Shown: positions 23,596-31,769 of the stretch, in pieces
How the letters are laid out: each line of letters begins with the position of its first letter
Numbering within the stretch: position 1 is the stretch's first letter
Assembly: GCF_004004555.2 (NCBI RefSeq)
Contig: NZ_SACP01000032.1
Location: forward strand, 1-64,000
Reading direction: 5' to 3'
From: Methylobacterium oryzihabitans
Lineage (GTDB): Bacteria; Pseudomonadota; Alphaproteobacteria; Rhizobiales; Beijerinckiaceae
Length of the DNA stretch: 64,000 nucleotides
The notes under the pieces: generated by a model
Databases searched by the model: none
Told to the model about the DNA's origin: nothing
The model's input: only the letters and a program-made list of their open reading frames with translations
Program-made: the position numbers and the translations under genes

Positions 23596-23626
23596 TACTC
23601 GCGAGTATAGAGCATACTCCCGATTA
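23596..23626. promoter_or_regulatory. Probable TetR operator
   Basis: TACTCGCGAGTA (23596-23607) is a perfect 12-bp palindrome; TACTCCCGATTA (23615-23626) is a related second half, 19 bp further on. The region is AT-richer than its surroundings and lies in the 134-bp gap between divergent tetR and the thiolase gene, so it could control both. Confidence 0.65.
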
Positions 23627-23695
23627 AATACAAGTCGCGCCGGCTCCCGCACCCGGGATGCACAAGGGCAGCCGCCCGGCGCAGGGAGGACACCC

Positions 23696-24877
23696 ATGAG
23701 CCGGACCGTCGTGATCGCGGGCGGCGCCCGCACGGCCATCGGTGGCTTCGGCGGCGCCCTGTCGGGCCACGCGCCGACGCAGCTCGGCGCGCTGGTGACG
23801 CGGGAGGCGCTGGCGCGGGCCGGGGTTCCGGCCGGCGAGGTCGGGCACGTCGTGTTCGGCAACGTCATCCTGACCGAGTCGCGCGACGCCTACCTCGCCC
23901 GGATCGCCGCCATCGACGGCGGCATCCCGCAGGAGGTTCCGGCCCTGACCCTGAACCGCCTGTGCGGCAGCGGCGTCCAGGCGATCGTCTCGGCGGCGCA
24001 GTCGATCATGCTCGGCGACGCCGACGTCGCGGTGGCCGGCGGCGCGGAATGCATGAGCCGCGCGCCCCACCTCGTCCACGCGGCGCGGTTCGGCCGGAAG
24101 ATGGGCGACGTGGCGGTGGCCGACCACCTCACCGGCATCCTCACCGACCCGTTCGGGCACGGCATCATGGGGATCACCGCCGAGAACGTCGCGGCCCGCT
24201 ACGGGGTGAGCCGCGAGGAGCAGGACGCCTTCGCCCTCGAGAGCCAGCGCCGGGCCGCCGCGGCGATCGACGCCGGGCGCTTCCGCGAGCAGATCCTGCC
24301 GGTCGAGGTGCGCCGGGGCCGCGACTCGATCCTGTTCGACACCGACGAGCACCCCAAGCGCGACGCCACCGCCGCCGGCCTCGCGGCCCTGCGGCCGACC
24401 TTCCAGCGCGACGGCACCGTCACGGCCGGCAATGCCTCGGGCATCAACGACGGCGCGGCGGCCCTGGTGCTGGTCGAGGAGGAGCGGGCGAGGCGCGACG
24501 GGCTGCCGGTGCTGGCGCGGATCGTCGGCTACGCCCATGCCGGGGTCGATCCCTCCGAGATGGGCATCGGTCCCGTCCCGGCGGTGCAGGGCCTGCTGAA
24601 GCGGACCGGCCTGTCGGTGGCGGATTTCGACGTCGTCGAGTCGAACGAGGCGTTCGCGGCCCAGGCCTGCGCGGTGTCGCGGGCGCTGGGCTTCGACCCG
24701 GCGCGGGTCAACCCGAACGGCGGCGCGGTCGCCCTCGGCCATCCGGTCGGGGCGACCGGCGCGATCCTCGCGCTCAAGGCGATCCACGAACTCGGCCGCA
24801 TCGGCGGCGGGCTGGCGCTCGTGACGATGTGCATCGGCGGCGGGCAGGGCATCGCGCTCGCCCTGCGCAGCGCCTGA
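23696..24877 (+). CDS. Thiolase (acetyl-CoA acyltransferase)
   Basis: Cleaves 3-ketoacyl-CoA with CoA, or condenses acetyl-CoA in reverse. The 393-residue protein has the acyl-accepting Cys in NRLCGSGVQA, the His in NGGAVALGHPVGATG and the second Cys in MCIGGGQG. The ATG at 23696 stands behind GGAGGACACCC. It is divergent from the acyl-CoA dehydrogenase operon and completes a beta-oxidation set with it (ligase, dehydrogenase, hydratase, thiolase); no 3-hydroxyacyl-CoA dehydrogenase is present here. Confidence 0.95.
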   Translation: MSRTVVIAGGARTAIGGFGGALSGHAPTQLGALVTREALARAGVPAGEVGHVVFGNVILTESRDAYLARIAAIDGGIPQEVPALTLNRLCGSGVQAIVSAAQSIMLGDADVAVAGGAECMSRAPHLVHAARFGRKMGDVAVADHLTGILTDPFGHGIMGITAENVAARYGVSREEQDAFALESQRRAAAAIDAGRFREQILPVEVRRGRDSILFDTDEHPKRDATAAGLAALRPTFQRDGTVTAGNASGINDGAAALVLVEEERARRDGLPVLARIVGYAHAGVDPSEMGIGPVPAVQGLLKRTGLSVADFDVVESNEAFAAQACAVSRALGFDPARVNPNGGAVALGHPVGATGAILALKAIHELGRIGGGLALVTMCIGGGQGIALALRSA

Positions 24878-24889
24878 CGCAAGAACGAC

Positions 24890-24913
24890 GGCGCGGCGGA
24901 TCTCCGCCGCGCC
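24890..24913 (+). terminator. Terminator hairpin after the thiolase gene
   Basis: GGCGCGGCGGA (24890-24900) pairs with TCCGCCGCGCC (24903-24913), 12 bp past the stop codon. Confidence 0.55.
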
Positions 24914-25020
24914 GCGGGACCCGAGGCGCACGGCCCGCGGAAACGGCCGACGAACAGCGCCCGGCAAAAGGGACGAACCGCCACCGGTCGGGGGCCCGCA
25001 GCGGCTTCCAGGAGGGACAG

Positions 25021-26232
25021 ATGGGACAGACTCGACGCCTCGTGCTCGGTGCCCTGGCGGCGCCCTTCCTCGCCGCCGCGCCGGCGATCCGCCGCGCCCG
25101 GGCGGCGGAGGAGCCGGTCCGGATCGGCGCGCTGAGCGACCTGTCCTCGGCCTATGCCGACATCTCGGGCCCCGCCCTGGTCAAGGCGGTCCAGATGGCG
25201 ATCGACGATTTCGGGCCCTGCCTCGGCCGCAAGGCCGAGCTGCTCGCCGCCGATTGCCAACTCAAGCCCGACGTGTCGTCGGTCATCGCCCGCAACTGGT
25301 TCGACACCCAGGGCGTCGACGCGATCATCGACATGCCCTCGACGGCGATCACGCTCGCGGTGATGCAGCTCGCCGCCGACAAGCGCCGGATCGTGCTGGC
25401 GACGAGCGCCGGCAGCTCGGACATCAGCGGCAAGCACTGCTCGCCCTACACCAGCCACTGGGTCTACGATTCGCACGCGATGGCGCGCACGATCGGGCCG
25501 ACGATCGTCAAGGAAGGCGGCGACACCTGGTACTTCATCGCCGCCGACTACGCCTTCGGGGCCGCGCTGGTGAAGGACGCCTCCGACCTCGTGCAGGCGT
25601 CGGGCGGCCGGGTGCTCGGCGTGTCGCGGGCGCCGCTCAACACCGCCGACTTCTCGTCCTACCTGCTCCAGGCGCAGGCGTCGGGGGCCAAGATCATCAC
25701 GCTGGCCAATGGCGGGGCGGACGCGGTCAACGCGATCAAGCAGGCGCACGAGTTCGGCATCCAGAAGGGCGGCCAGCGGATCGCCGCCCTCGTGCTGATG
25801 GACACCGACGTGCGCAGCATCGGCCTGCCGACCGCCCAGGGCACGCTGCTCGCCACCGCGTTCTACTGGGACCGCACCGAGGCGACGCGGGCGTGGTCGC
25901 GGCGCTTCCACGCGATGGTCGGGCGGATGCCGACGATGCTCCAGGCCGGCGCCTACAGCCAGGCGACGCACTACCTCAAGGCGGTGCAGGCCGCCGGCAC
26001 CAAGACGCCCGAGGCGGTGATGGACAAGATGCGCGAGCTGCCGGTCGACGACGCCTTCGTGTCGGGCGGCCGGGTGCGCAGAGACGGGCTGATGATCCAC
26101 CCGATGTATCTCGCCCGGGTGAAGGCGCCGGCCGACTCGCGCGACACCTGGGACCAGCTCGACATCGTCGCGACGATACCGGGCGACGAGGCGTTCCGCG
26201 CCCTCGACAAGGGCGGCTGCCGGCTGGTGTGA
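25021..26232 (+). CDS. ABC transporter substrate-binding protein, branched-chain amino-acid (HAAT) type
   Basis: A 403-residue periplasmic binding protein of the Leu/Ile/Val type. It starts with a twin-arginine-like signal (RRLVLGALAAPFLAAAPAI), then VRIGALSDLSSAYADISG, the usual opening of the first lobe, and ends after a full second lobe. No permease or ATPase gene is next to it; the Liv system at 58-63 kb has its own binding protein. Its place behind the thiolase gene suggests uptake of a ligand degraded by this cluster, such as an aromatic or branched acid. The ATG at 25021 follows AGGAGGGACAG. Confidence 0.92.
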   Translation: MGQTRRLVLGALAAPFLAAAPAIRRARAAEEPVRIGALSDLSSAYADISGPALVKAVQMAIDDFGPCLGRKAELLAADCQLKPDVSSVIARNWFDTQGVDAIIDMPSTAITLAVMQLAADKRRIVLATSAGSSDISGKHCSPYTSHWVYDSHAMARTIGPTIVKEGGDTWYFIAADYAFGAALVKDASDLVQASGGRVLGVSRAPLNTADFSSYLLQAQASGAKIITLANGGADAVNAIKQAHEFGIQKGGQRIAALVLMDTDVRSIGLPTAQGTLLATAFYWDRTEATRAWSRRFHAMVGRMPTMLQAGAYSQATHYLKAVQAAGTKTPEAVMDKMRELPVDDAFVSGGRVRRDGLMIHPMYLARVKAPADSRDTWDQLDIVATIPGDEAFRALDKGGCRLV

Positions 26233-26636
26233 GGGCGGCGGCGGCTCCCGCGGCGAGCGCGGATCGTCTCCTCTCCCCGCGAGCGACCGGCCGTCCAGGG
26301 AAATTTCCTTGTAGAACCAAGCGCGGGATCCCCTCTCCCGAGTGGGAGAGGGGTAGGGGTGAGGGTGGCTCGGGTTCAGGAGAAAACGCTGAACGTCGAA
26401 CTGCGCAGCTCAACCGTCAGTGCCTCATCCTGAGCCGTCTCCACCCTCACCCCCGGCCCCTCTCCCACTCGGGAGAGGGGAGACGCGCCACTGCTTTTCA
26501 CCGGACAGCCCTGCCGCAAGCGGGGCGAGGAGAACGCGCACCAGTCGCCTTCCACTCCTCAAGCCGGCTTTCGGGCCTCTCCACAATCCGACCGCGGCCA
26601 CGACGGGCGAATCGAGTCTCGGCGTGGAGCGGGCGG
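26233..26636. other. Gap between two converging genes, mostly repeat
   Basis: A 404-bp gap. Its middle is the 161-bp repeat at 26320-26480. The remaining 26233-26319 and 26481-26636 hold no recognisable gene or terminator. Confidence 0.5.
26320..26480 (+). repeat. 161-bp dispersed element, copy 2 (family 3)
   Basis: Identical to 18701-18861 over its full length, with different flanking sequence on both sides. Same orientation as copy 1. Both copies lie in gaps downstream of plus-strand genes and upstream of the 3' end of a minus-strand gene. Confidence 0.9.
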
Positions 26637-27518
26637 TCAGCCCGCCGCCGCCCCATTCCGGCGCTCGATCTCGCGGATCACCGCGCTGTGGTCGAGGTCG
26701 CCGTCGCCGTGGGCGCAGAGTTGCCCGAACAGCTCGTCGACGAGGGACAGGACCGGCAGGGTCAGGCCGAGGGACGCGGCGTGCGCCAGCGCCGTGCCGG
26801 TGTCCTTGACCTGGTACTTCGCCGGGCCGCCGGGGGCGAAGTCGCGGGCGATCATCCGCAGGGCGTGCTGCTTGAGGATCGTCGAATCGGCGAAGCCGCC
26901 GAGCAGCGCCTCGCGCACCTTGGCCGGGTCGGCGCCGCCGCGCGCGACGAAGGTCATCGCCTCGGCCACCGTGACGATCGTCGAGGCGACGATCGCCTGG
27001 TTGGCGAGCTTGGCGAGCTGGCCGCAGCCGGCCGGGCCGACATGGGTCGGGCGGCCCATCGCGGACAGCAGCGGCTCGGCGCGGGCGAACGCCTCCGGGC
27101 TGCCGCCGGCCATGATCGCCAGGGTGCCGGCGACCGCGCCCTTCTCGCCGCCCGAGACCGGGGCGTCGATCCAGAGGATCCCGGCGGCCGCGGCGGCCTG
27201 CGCCTGACGCTGCGCCGTGTCGACCGGGATCGAGCTCATCACCACGAGCAGGGCGCCGGGGCGCATCGCCGCGAGGACGCCGCCGGGACCGAGCAGCACC
27301 TCGTCGCAGACCGGGCCGGAGCTCAGCATGCAGAGGACGGCATCCGCCCCGCGCACCGCCGCCTGCGGGTCGGCGGCGGGCGTCGCGCCGTCGGACGCCA
27401 GCGCCGCGGCCTTGTCCGGCGAGCGGTTCCACGCGCGGACGGCGTGACCGGCCCGGCACAGGTGGCGCGCCATCGGCGCCCCCATGATGCCGGTGCCGAG
27501 GAAGCCGACGACGGCCAT
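26637..27518 (-). CDS. 3-hydroxyisobutyrate dehydrogenase-like NAD(P)-dependent oxidoreductase
   Basis: A beta-hydroxyacid dehydrogenase of 293 residues. The N-terminal Rossmann motif GFLGTGIMGAPMARHL, the substrate-binding DAPVSGGEKGA and the catalytic Lys in KLANQAIVAS (typically G-x-x-x-K-x-x-N) are all present. The family reduces or oxidises tartronate semialdehyde, methylmalonate semialdehyde and similar short chains; 2-hydroxy-3-oxopropionate reductase is a candidate. The ATG at 27518 shares its A with the TGA of the upstream monooxygenase gene, so the two are translationally coupled; a GTG one codon earlier is possible. Confidence 0.92.
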   Translation of the reverse strand: MAVVGFLGTGIMGAPMARHLCRAGHAVRAWNRSPDKAAALASDGATPAADPQAAVRGADAVLCMLSSGPVCDEVLLGPGGVLAAMRPGALLVVMSSIPVDTAQRQAQAAAAAGILWIDAPVSGGEKGAVAGTLAIMAGGSPEAFARAEPLLSAMGRPTHVGPAGCGQLAKLANQAIVASTIVTVAEAMTFVARGGADPAKVREALLGGFADSTILKQHALRMIARDFAPGGPAKYQVKDTGTALAHAASLGLTLPVLSLVDELFGQLCAHGDGDLDHSAVIREIERRNGAAAG

Positions 27519-27841
27519 CACCCGGCCTCCGCGCCCGAGACAGTGCGGGCGAGGAAGCGCACCGGCCGCTCCGCCTCGATCAGCGCCGGGAAGCCGGCCC
27601 GGAACCGGGCGAGGTGCGGGGTCTCCAGATGCGCGTCGAAGGCGGCGCGGTCGTCGTAGACCTCGTAGAACACCACCGCCTGCGGGTCGGACTCGCTCAC
27701 CGCCACGTCGAAGGCGCGGCAGCCGGGCTCGTCGGCGACGGAGTGGCGGGCATCGTCATGGGCGAGGGCCAGGAAGGCGTCGAGGGAGCCGGGCTTCACC
27801 CGGAACTCGGCGATGACGACGAAGGGCTGGGAGGCGGGCAT
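27518..27841 (-). CDS. Antibiotic-biosynthesis monooxygenase (ABM) domain protein
   Basis: A 107-residue single-domain protein with a ferredoxin-like fold. FVVIAEFRVKPGSLDAFLAL, a central EPGCRAFDVA and VFYEVYDDRAAFDAHLET are classic for the ABM/YgiN family, whose members act on quinones or small aromatics or are of unknown role. The start at 27841 is an ATG; its stop overlaps the next start. The neighbours suggest a role in the same catabolic pathway. Confidence 0.88.
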   Translation of the reverse strand: MPASQPFVVIAEFRVKPGSLDAFLALAHDDARHSVADEPGCRAFDVAVSESDPQAVVFYEVYDDRAAFDAHLETPHLARFRAGFPALIEAERPVRFLARTVSGAEAG

Positions 27842-28041
27842 CGGGGGGGACTCTCGGGCTGGCGGCAGAATGCGACCCGGGACCCGGCACGGGGCCCGCC
27901 GGGGAGCGGCCGGCCGTGCGGGTCCCGGGTCTTCCTCCGCTGCGTTCGGCTGTCCGGAACCCGGGGAGACGCGGTTCCGGCAGGACGGACGGGGAAGATC
28001 CGGGCGGATCGCGGGCCGGTGACCCCGGCCCGCGGTCCGGG

Positions 28042-29403
28042 TCAGGCCGCCTGCTGCGGCGCGGTCTTGCGGGCCTCGTCCTCCATCTGGCGGCGCAGCC
28101 CCACCACGTCGAGGTCGCTGGTCAGCTCGACGTCGTCGACGCTGACGATCTGGTCCTTGCCGACCGGGCGCTTGAGCTTGACGTTGTGGGCGAGCCCGAT
28201 CGGCAGCGCCCCGAGGGCGAGGCTCTTCGAGGCGGGAATCGCGTTGGCCCACACCGCGTAGCCGCCCTCGCCGTCGAGCATCTCGCCCGGCTTGAGGTCG
28301 CGCTTGGCGGTGGCGACCGCGTCGCCGCGGAACTCCTTCGAGCAGCCGGTCGGCTCGCCCCGCAGCACCGCCGACAGCACGCTGACGCTGGTCTCGAGGC
28401 CGATCATGTGGAACGGGCGCCACATCGAACCGTACCAGCCCGACGGGTCGGTGAGCAGGCCGTACTGGCGGAAGCACGCCTTCGTGTACTCGCTCGTCGC
28501 CTTGAAGGTGACGAACACGCCGTAGCGGATGTTGTTGAACACCTCGCGCCCGTCCGGCTCCTGGCTCGCCGCGATGTCGACGAGGCCCGAGCGCGGCAGC
28601 CGGCCGCCGTCGCTCACGGGGCGGAACACCCGGGCGAGGTCCTGCAGGCCGGTCGGCGGGAAGGCGAGCCCGTCGTCGGGGCAGTCGAGCCCGGTGCCGT
28701 TGGCCACCGCCGCCATCTCGATCGCCGCCTTGGTGCCGTCGGTGAACGAGTTGTACATCTTCGGGTTGAAGTCGCCCTTCTTCACCTCCTCCTCGGACCA
28801 GCCGAAGAAGCCCCACACGGTGTCGGGGGTGGAGTAGCGGTAGCGCGGCTCGAAGTTCATGCCCTTGCCGGCCGAGGTCAGCTCGAAGCCGCAGGAGCGG
28901 GCCCAGTCGACCAGCTCGCAGATGATCGCCGGCTGGTCGCCGTAGGCCATCGAGTAGACGACGCCCTGGCGGCGCGCCCGCTCGGCCAGCAGCGGGCCGC
29001 ACAGCACGTCGGCCTCGACGTTGACCATCACGACGTGCTTGCGCGCGTCGATCGCCTGGATGGCGTGGCGGATGCCGGCGATCGGGTGGCCGGTCGCCTC
29101 GATGATGCACTCGATCTCGTCGCAGGCGGCGAGCGCCCCGGCATCGTCGGTGATGCAGGTGCGGCCGGTCTTCACCGCGTCGCCGATCGACGGGGCGGAG
29201 TAGCGCTCCTCGGGCCAGCCGACGCGGGCCAGCGAGTCGCGGGCGCGGCCGACATTGAGGTCGGCGACGGCGACGACGTGCATCCCCTCGATGCGCTGGG
29301 CCTGGGCGAGCACCATCGAGCCGAACTTGCCGGCGCCGATCAGGCCGACGCGGACGGGGCGGCCGGCCGAGGCGCGGGCGAGCAGCAGGGTGGACAGATT
29401 CAT
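28042..29403 (-). CDS. NAD(P)-dependent oxidoreductase with C-terminal SAF domain
   Basis: A 453-residue protein with an N-terminal Rossmann domain (VRVGLIGAGKFGSMVLAQAQ, about 17-36), a homoserine-dehydrogenase-like catalytic centre (AGKGMNFEPRYRYSTP) and a C-terminal SAF-type domain (KRDLKPGEMLDGEGGYAVWA), a fold shared with antifreeze proteins and sugar-acid enzymes. Such proteins are often found beside TRAP or ABC genes for sugar-acid use. The ATG at 29403 has AGGAGGAAACCG upstream. It is separated from the LysR gene by 187 bp. The exact substrate cannot be stated. Confidence 0.85.
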   Translation of the reverse strand: MNLSTLLLARASAGRPVRVGLIGAGKFGSMVLAQAQRIEGMHVVAVADLNVGRARDSLARVGWPEERYSAPSIGDAVKTGRTCITDDAGALAACDEIECIIEATGHPIAGIRHAIQAIDARKHVVMVNVEADVLCGPLLAERARRQGVVYSMAYGDQPAIICELVDWARSCGFELTSAGKGMNFEPRYRYSTPDTVWGFFGWSEEEVKKGDFNPKMYNSFTDGTKAAIEMAAVANGTGLDCPDDGLAFPPTGLQDLARVFRPVSDGGRLPRSGLVDIAASQEPDGREVFNNIRYGVFVTFKATSEYTKACFRQYGLLTDPSGWYGSMWRPFHMIGLETSVSVLSAVLRGEPTGCSKEFRGDAVATAKRDLKPGEMLDGEGGYAVWANAIPASKSLALGALPIGLAHNVKLKRPVGKDQIVSVDDVELTSDLDVVGLRRQMEDEARKTAPQQAA

Positions 29404-29590
29404 CGGTTTCCTCCTCTGGGCCGACCGGGCCTTCGGCCGCCCGGTCCCGGAGGGGAAGGGGCGGCGGGGCCGGTCTCTCGTGCGACCCCGGCGGCATCCT
29501 GCATGGCCCGGCCGTGTCGTGACGCCAGGAACGCTAGAAGCCGGCTTCGTGAAGAACAATCCAGATTTCCGATCGCACCGTGAAGCGCCG

Positions 29591-30496
29591 CTAAAGCGTC
29601 GCCGCCGCGCGCTCGGCCGTCCACGCCTCGCGCTCGCGCCGGATCCAGTCGAGGAAGGCCCGGACCTTGCGGTGGCGCAGGGATTCGTGCGGGCAGGTGA
29701 TCCACTGCGTCGTCAGGGTGACCCGGGGCGGATCGCGCAGCGGGCAGGCGACGCGCCCGCTCTTCAGGTCGTTCCACAGCATCAGGTCGCTCTCCAGCGC
29801 GATGCCGAGCCCGCCCGCGGCGGCGTCGATCGCCATGTGGGTGCGGTCGAACAGCAGCCGGCGCCAGCGCCCCGGGGGCGCGAGGCCCGCGAGCTTGAAC
29901 CACAGCGGCCACTGCATCTGCGACTTCACCGAATGGATCAGCCGGTGCCGGGCCAGCTCCTCGGGACCGAGGCTGCCGGGCGCCGCGAGGGAGGGGGCGC
30001 AGACCGGCCGGAAGCTCTCCTCGACGAGGCCCTCGACGTGCAGGCCGGCCCAGCCGCCGGTCCCGTGCCGGATCTCGATGTCGACGCTGTCCTTCTGGAA
30101 CACCGTCGGCTCGTTGGTGCCGTCGAGGCGCAGTTCGATGTCGGGATGGGCGTCGACGAAGCCCGACAGCCGCGGCAGCAGCCACTTGGTCGACAGGCTC
30201 GGGGTCGCCCGGACGGTCAGCGTCGTGACCGAGCGGAAGCCCTGGATGCGCTGCGTCGCCTCCATGATCCGGTCGATCTCGGGACCGATCATCTCGAAGT
30301 AGCGCTCGCCGGCCTCGGTCAGCACGACGTTGCGGCCGGCCTTGCCGATGAGCGAGGTGCCGAGGCTGACCTCGAGCGACTGGACCTGCTGGCTCACCGC
30401 CGAGGGCGTGACGCCGAGATCCTCCGCCGCCCGGGTGATGCTGCCGGACCGGGCGACGGCGTGGAAGACCGTGATGGCGCGCAGCGGAACCGGCAT
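29591..30496 (-). CDS. LysR-family transcriptional regulator (GcvA-like)
   Basis: A 301-residue regulator with the N-terminal winged helix-turn-helix (AVARSGSITRAAEDLGVTPS, then AVSQQVQSLE) and a periplasmic-binding-like effector domain. The short first helices, the FHAVAR start and the late ITCPHESL...VRAFLDWI put it near GcvA. It is divergent from the TRAP gene at 30723, so it probably controls that operon and perhaps the minus-strand dehydrogenase. The ATG at 30496 was taken as start. Confidence 0.94.
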   Translation of the reverse strand: MPVPLRAITVFHAVARSGSITRAAEDLGVTPSAVSQQVQSLEVSLGTSLIGKAGRNVVLTEAGERYFEMIGPEIDRIMEATQRIQGFRSVTTLTVRATPSLSTKWLLPRLSGFVDAHPDIELRLDGTNEPTVFQKDSVDIEIRHGTGGWAGLHVEGLVEESFRPVCAPSLAAPGSLGPEELARHRLIHSVKSQMQWPLWFKLAGLAPPGRWRRLLFDRTHMAIDAAAGGLGIALESDLMLWNDLKSGRVACPLRDPPRVTLTTQWITCPHESLRHRKVRAFLDWIRREREAWTAERAAATL

Positions 30497-30506
30497 CCCG
30501 ATGATT

Positions 30507-30548
30507 TAGCACGGCTACACGAAGGCGCAAATAATCTGCATTGTGCTA
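30507..30548. promoter_or_regulatory. Possible LysR binding region
   Basis: The inverted hexamers TAGCAC (30507-30512) and GTGCTA (30543-30548) flank an AT-richer spacer containing AATAATCTGCA, directly in front of the lysR start codon and about 175 bp before the TRAP gene. Suggestive only. Confidence 0.3.
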
Positions 30549-30722
30549 CATGAACCCGCTTCCTAGTGTCGGCCAGCAACGAGACGAGCACCCTCGCGAG
30601 GGGCGCCGACAGGGAGGACGACGAGCGCCGAAGCCGCGCGCCGTCTCGCATGCCTCCCCCACGTCTCGACAGGAACGATGCCGCACCGCGACTCGCGGAT
30701 GACGGCGCGCTGGAGGAAACCG

Positions 30723-31769
30723 ATGACGTCCACGCCAGACCCCAAGACAGGTCCGTCCCGCTCCGGTCCGTCGCGCCGCCTCTTCCTGGCCGGCGCCGCC
30801 GCCGTGCCGCTGGTGGCGGTCCGCACCCGGCCGGCCCTCGCCGCCGAGTTCACCTACAAGCTCGCCACCGGCCAGTCGCTGACCCAGCCGATCAACGCCC
30901 GGCTCGAACAGGCCTGCGGGCGCATCCGCGAGGCGTCGGGCGGGCGGATGGAGCTGCGGTTCTTCCCCGCGAGCCAGCTCGGCTCCGACACCGACCTCAT
31001 CACCCAGGTCCGCACCGGCGGCATCGAGTTCCTCAACATCTCGGGGTCGGTGATCTCGACGGTGGCGGCCGGCGCCGCGATCACGAACGTCGGCTTCGCC
31101 TTCGCCGATTACGACCACGTCTGGCGCGGCGCCGACGGCCCGGTCGGCCAGTACGTCCGTTCGCAGATCGAGAAGGCCGGGCTGATCGTCGCCGCCAAGG
31201 CCGCCGACAACGGCTTCCGGCAGATCACCTCGGGGTCGAAGCCGATCCGCGCCCCCGACGACCTCAAGGGCTACCGCATCCGCGTGCCGGTGGCGCCGAT
31301 CTTCACCTCGCTGTTCTCCTCGCTCGGGGCGAGCCCGACCTCGATCAACTTCAACGAGCTCTACACCGCGCTCCAGACCCGGCTGGTCGACGGCCAGGAG
31401 AACGGGCTCGTGGCGATCGAGTCCGGCAAGCTCTACGAGGTCCAGAAATACGTCTCCGAGACCAACCACATCTGGGACCCGTTCTGGATCGTCGCCAACC
31501 GGCGCGCCCTCGGCAAGCTGCCGGAGGCGCTGCAGGAGATCGTCCGGCGCGAGCTCGACCGGGCCGCGATGGAACAGCGCGAGGACGTCGTGCGCCTCAC
31601 CGGCACGCTCAAGACCCAGCTCGCCGGGCGCGGGCTGGTGTTCGAGACCGCCGACCGCGAGGCGTTCCGCAAGAGCTTGACCCAGGCCGGCTTCTACCGC
31701 GACTGGAAGGAGAAGTTCGGTCCCGAGGCGTGGAAGGCCCTCGAAGCCGTGACGGGAGCGCTGGCATGA
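30723..31769 (+). CDS. TRAP transporter solute-binding protein (DctP family)
   Basis: A periplasmic receptor of 348 residues for a secondary TRAP carrier. It has a twin-arginine-like signal (SRRLFLAGAAAVPLVAV), then the DctP features: GGRMELRFFPASQLG, TGGIEFLNIS, a DDLKGYRIRVP strand and LVDGQENGLVAI with the usual Gln-Glu-Asn before the second hinge. Substrates of the family are carboxylates and related acids; here the neighbours point to a hydroxy or sugar acid. The start at 30723 is an ATG behind GGAGGAAACCG; the stop overlaps the next start (ATGA). Confidence 0.94.
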   Translation: MTSTPDPKTGPSRSGPSRRLFLAGAAAVPLVAVRTRPALAAEFTYKLATGQSLTQPINARLEQACGRIREASGGRMELRFFPASQLGSDTDLITQVRTGGIEFLNISGSVISTVAAGAAITNVGFAFADYDHVWRGADGPVGQYVRSQIEKAGLIVAAKAADNGFRQITSGSKPIRAPDDLKGYRIRVPVAPIFTSLFSSLGASPTSINFNELYTALQTRLVDGQENGLVAIESGKLYEVQKYVSETNHIWDPFWIVANRRALGKLPEALQEIVRRELDRAAMEQREDVVRLTGTLKTQLAGRGLVFETADREAFRKSLTQAGFYRDWKEKFGPEAWKALEAVTGALA

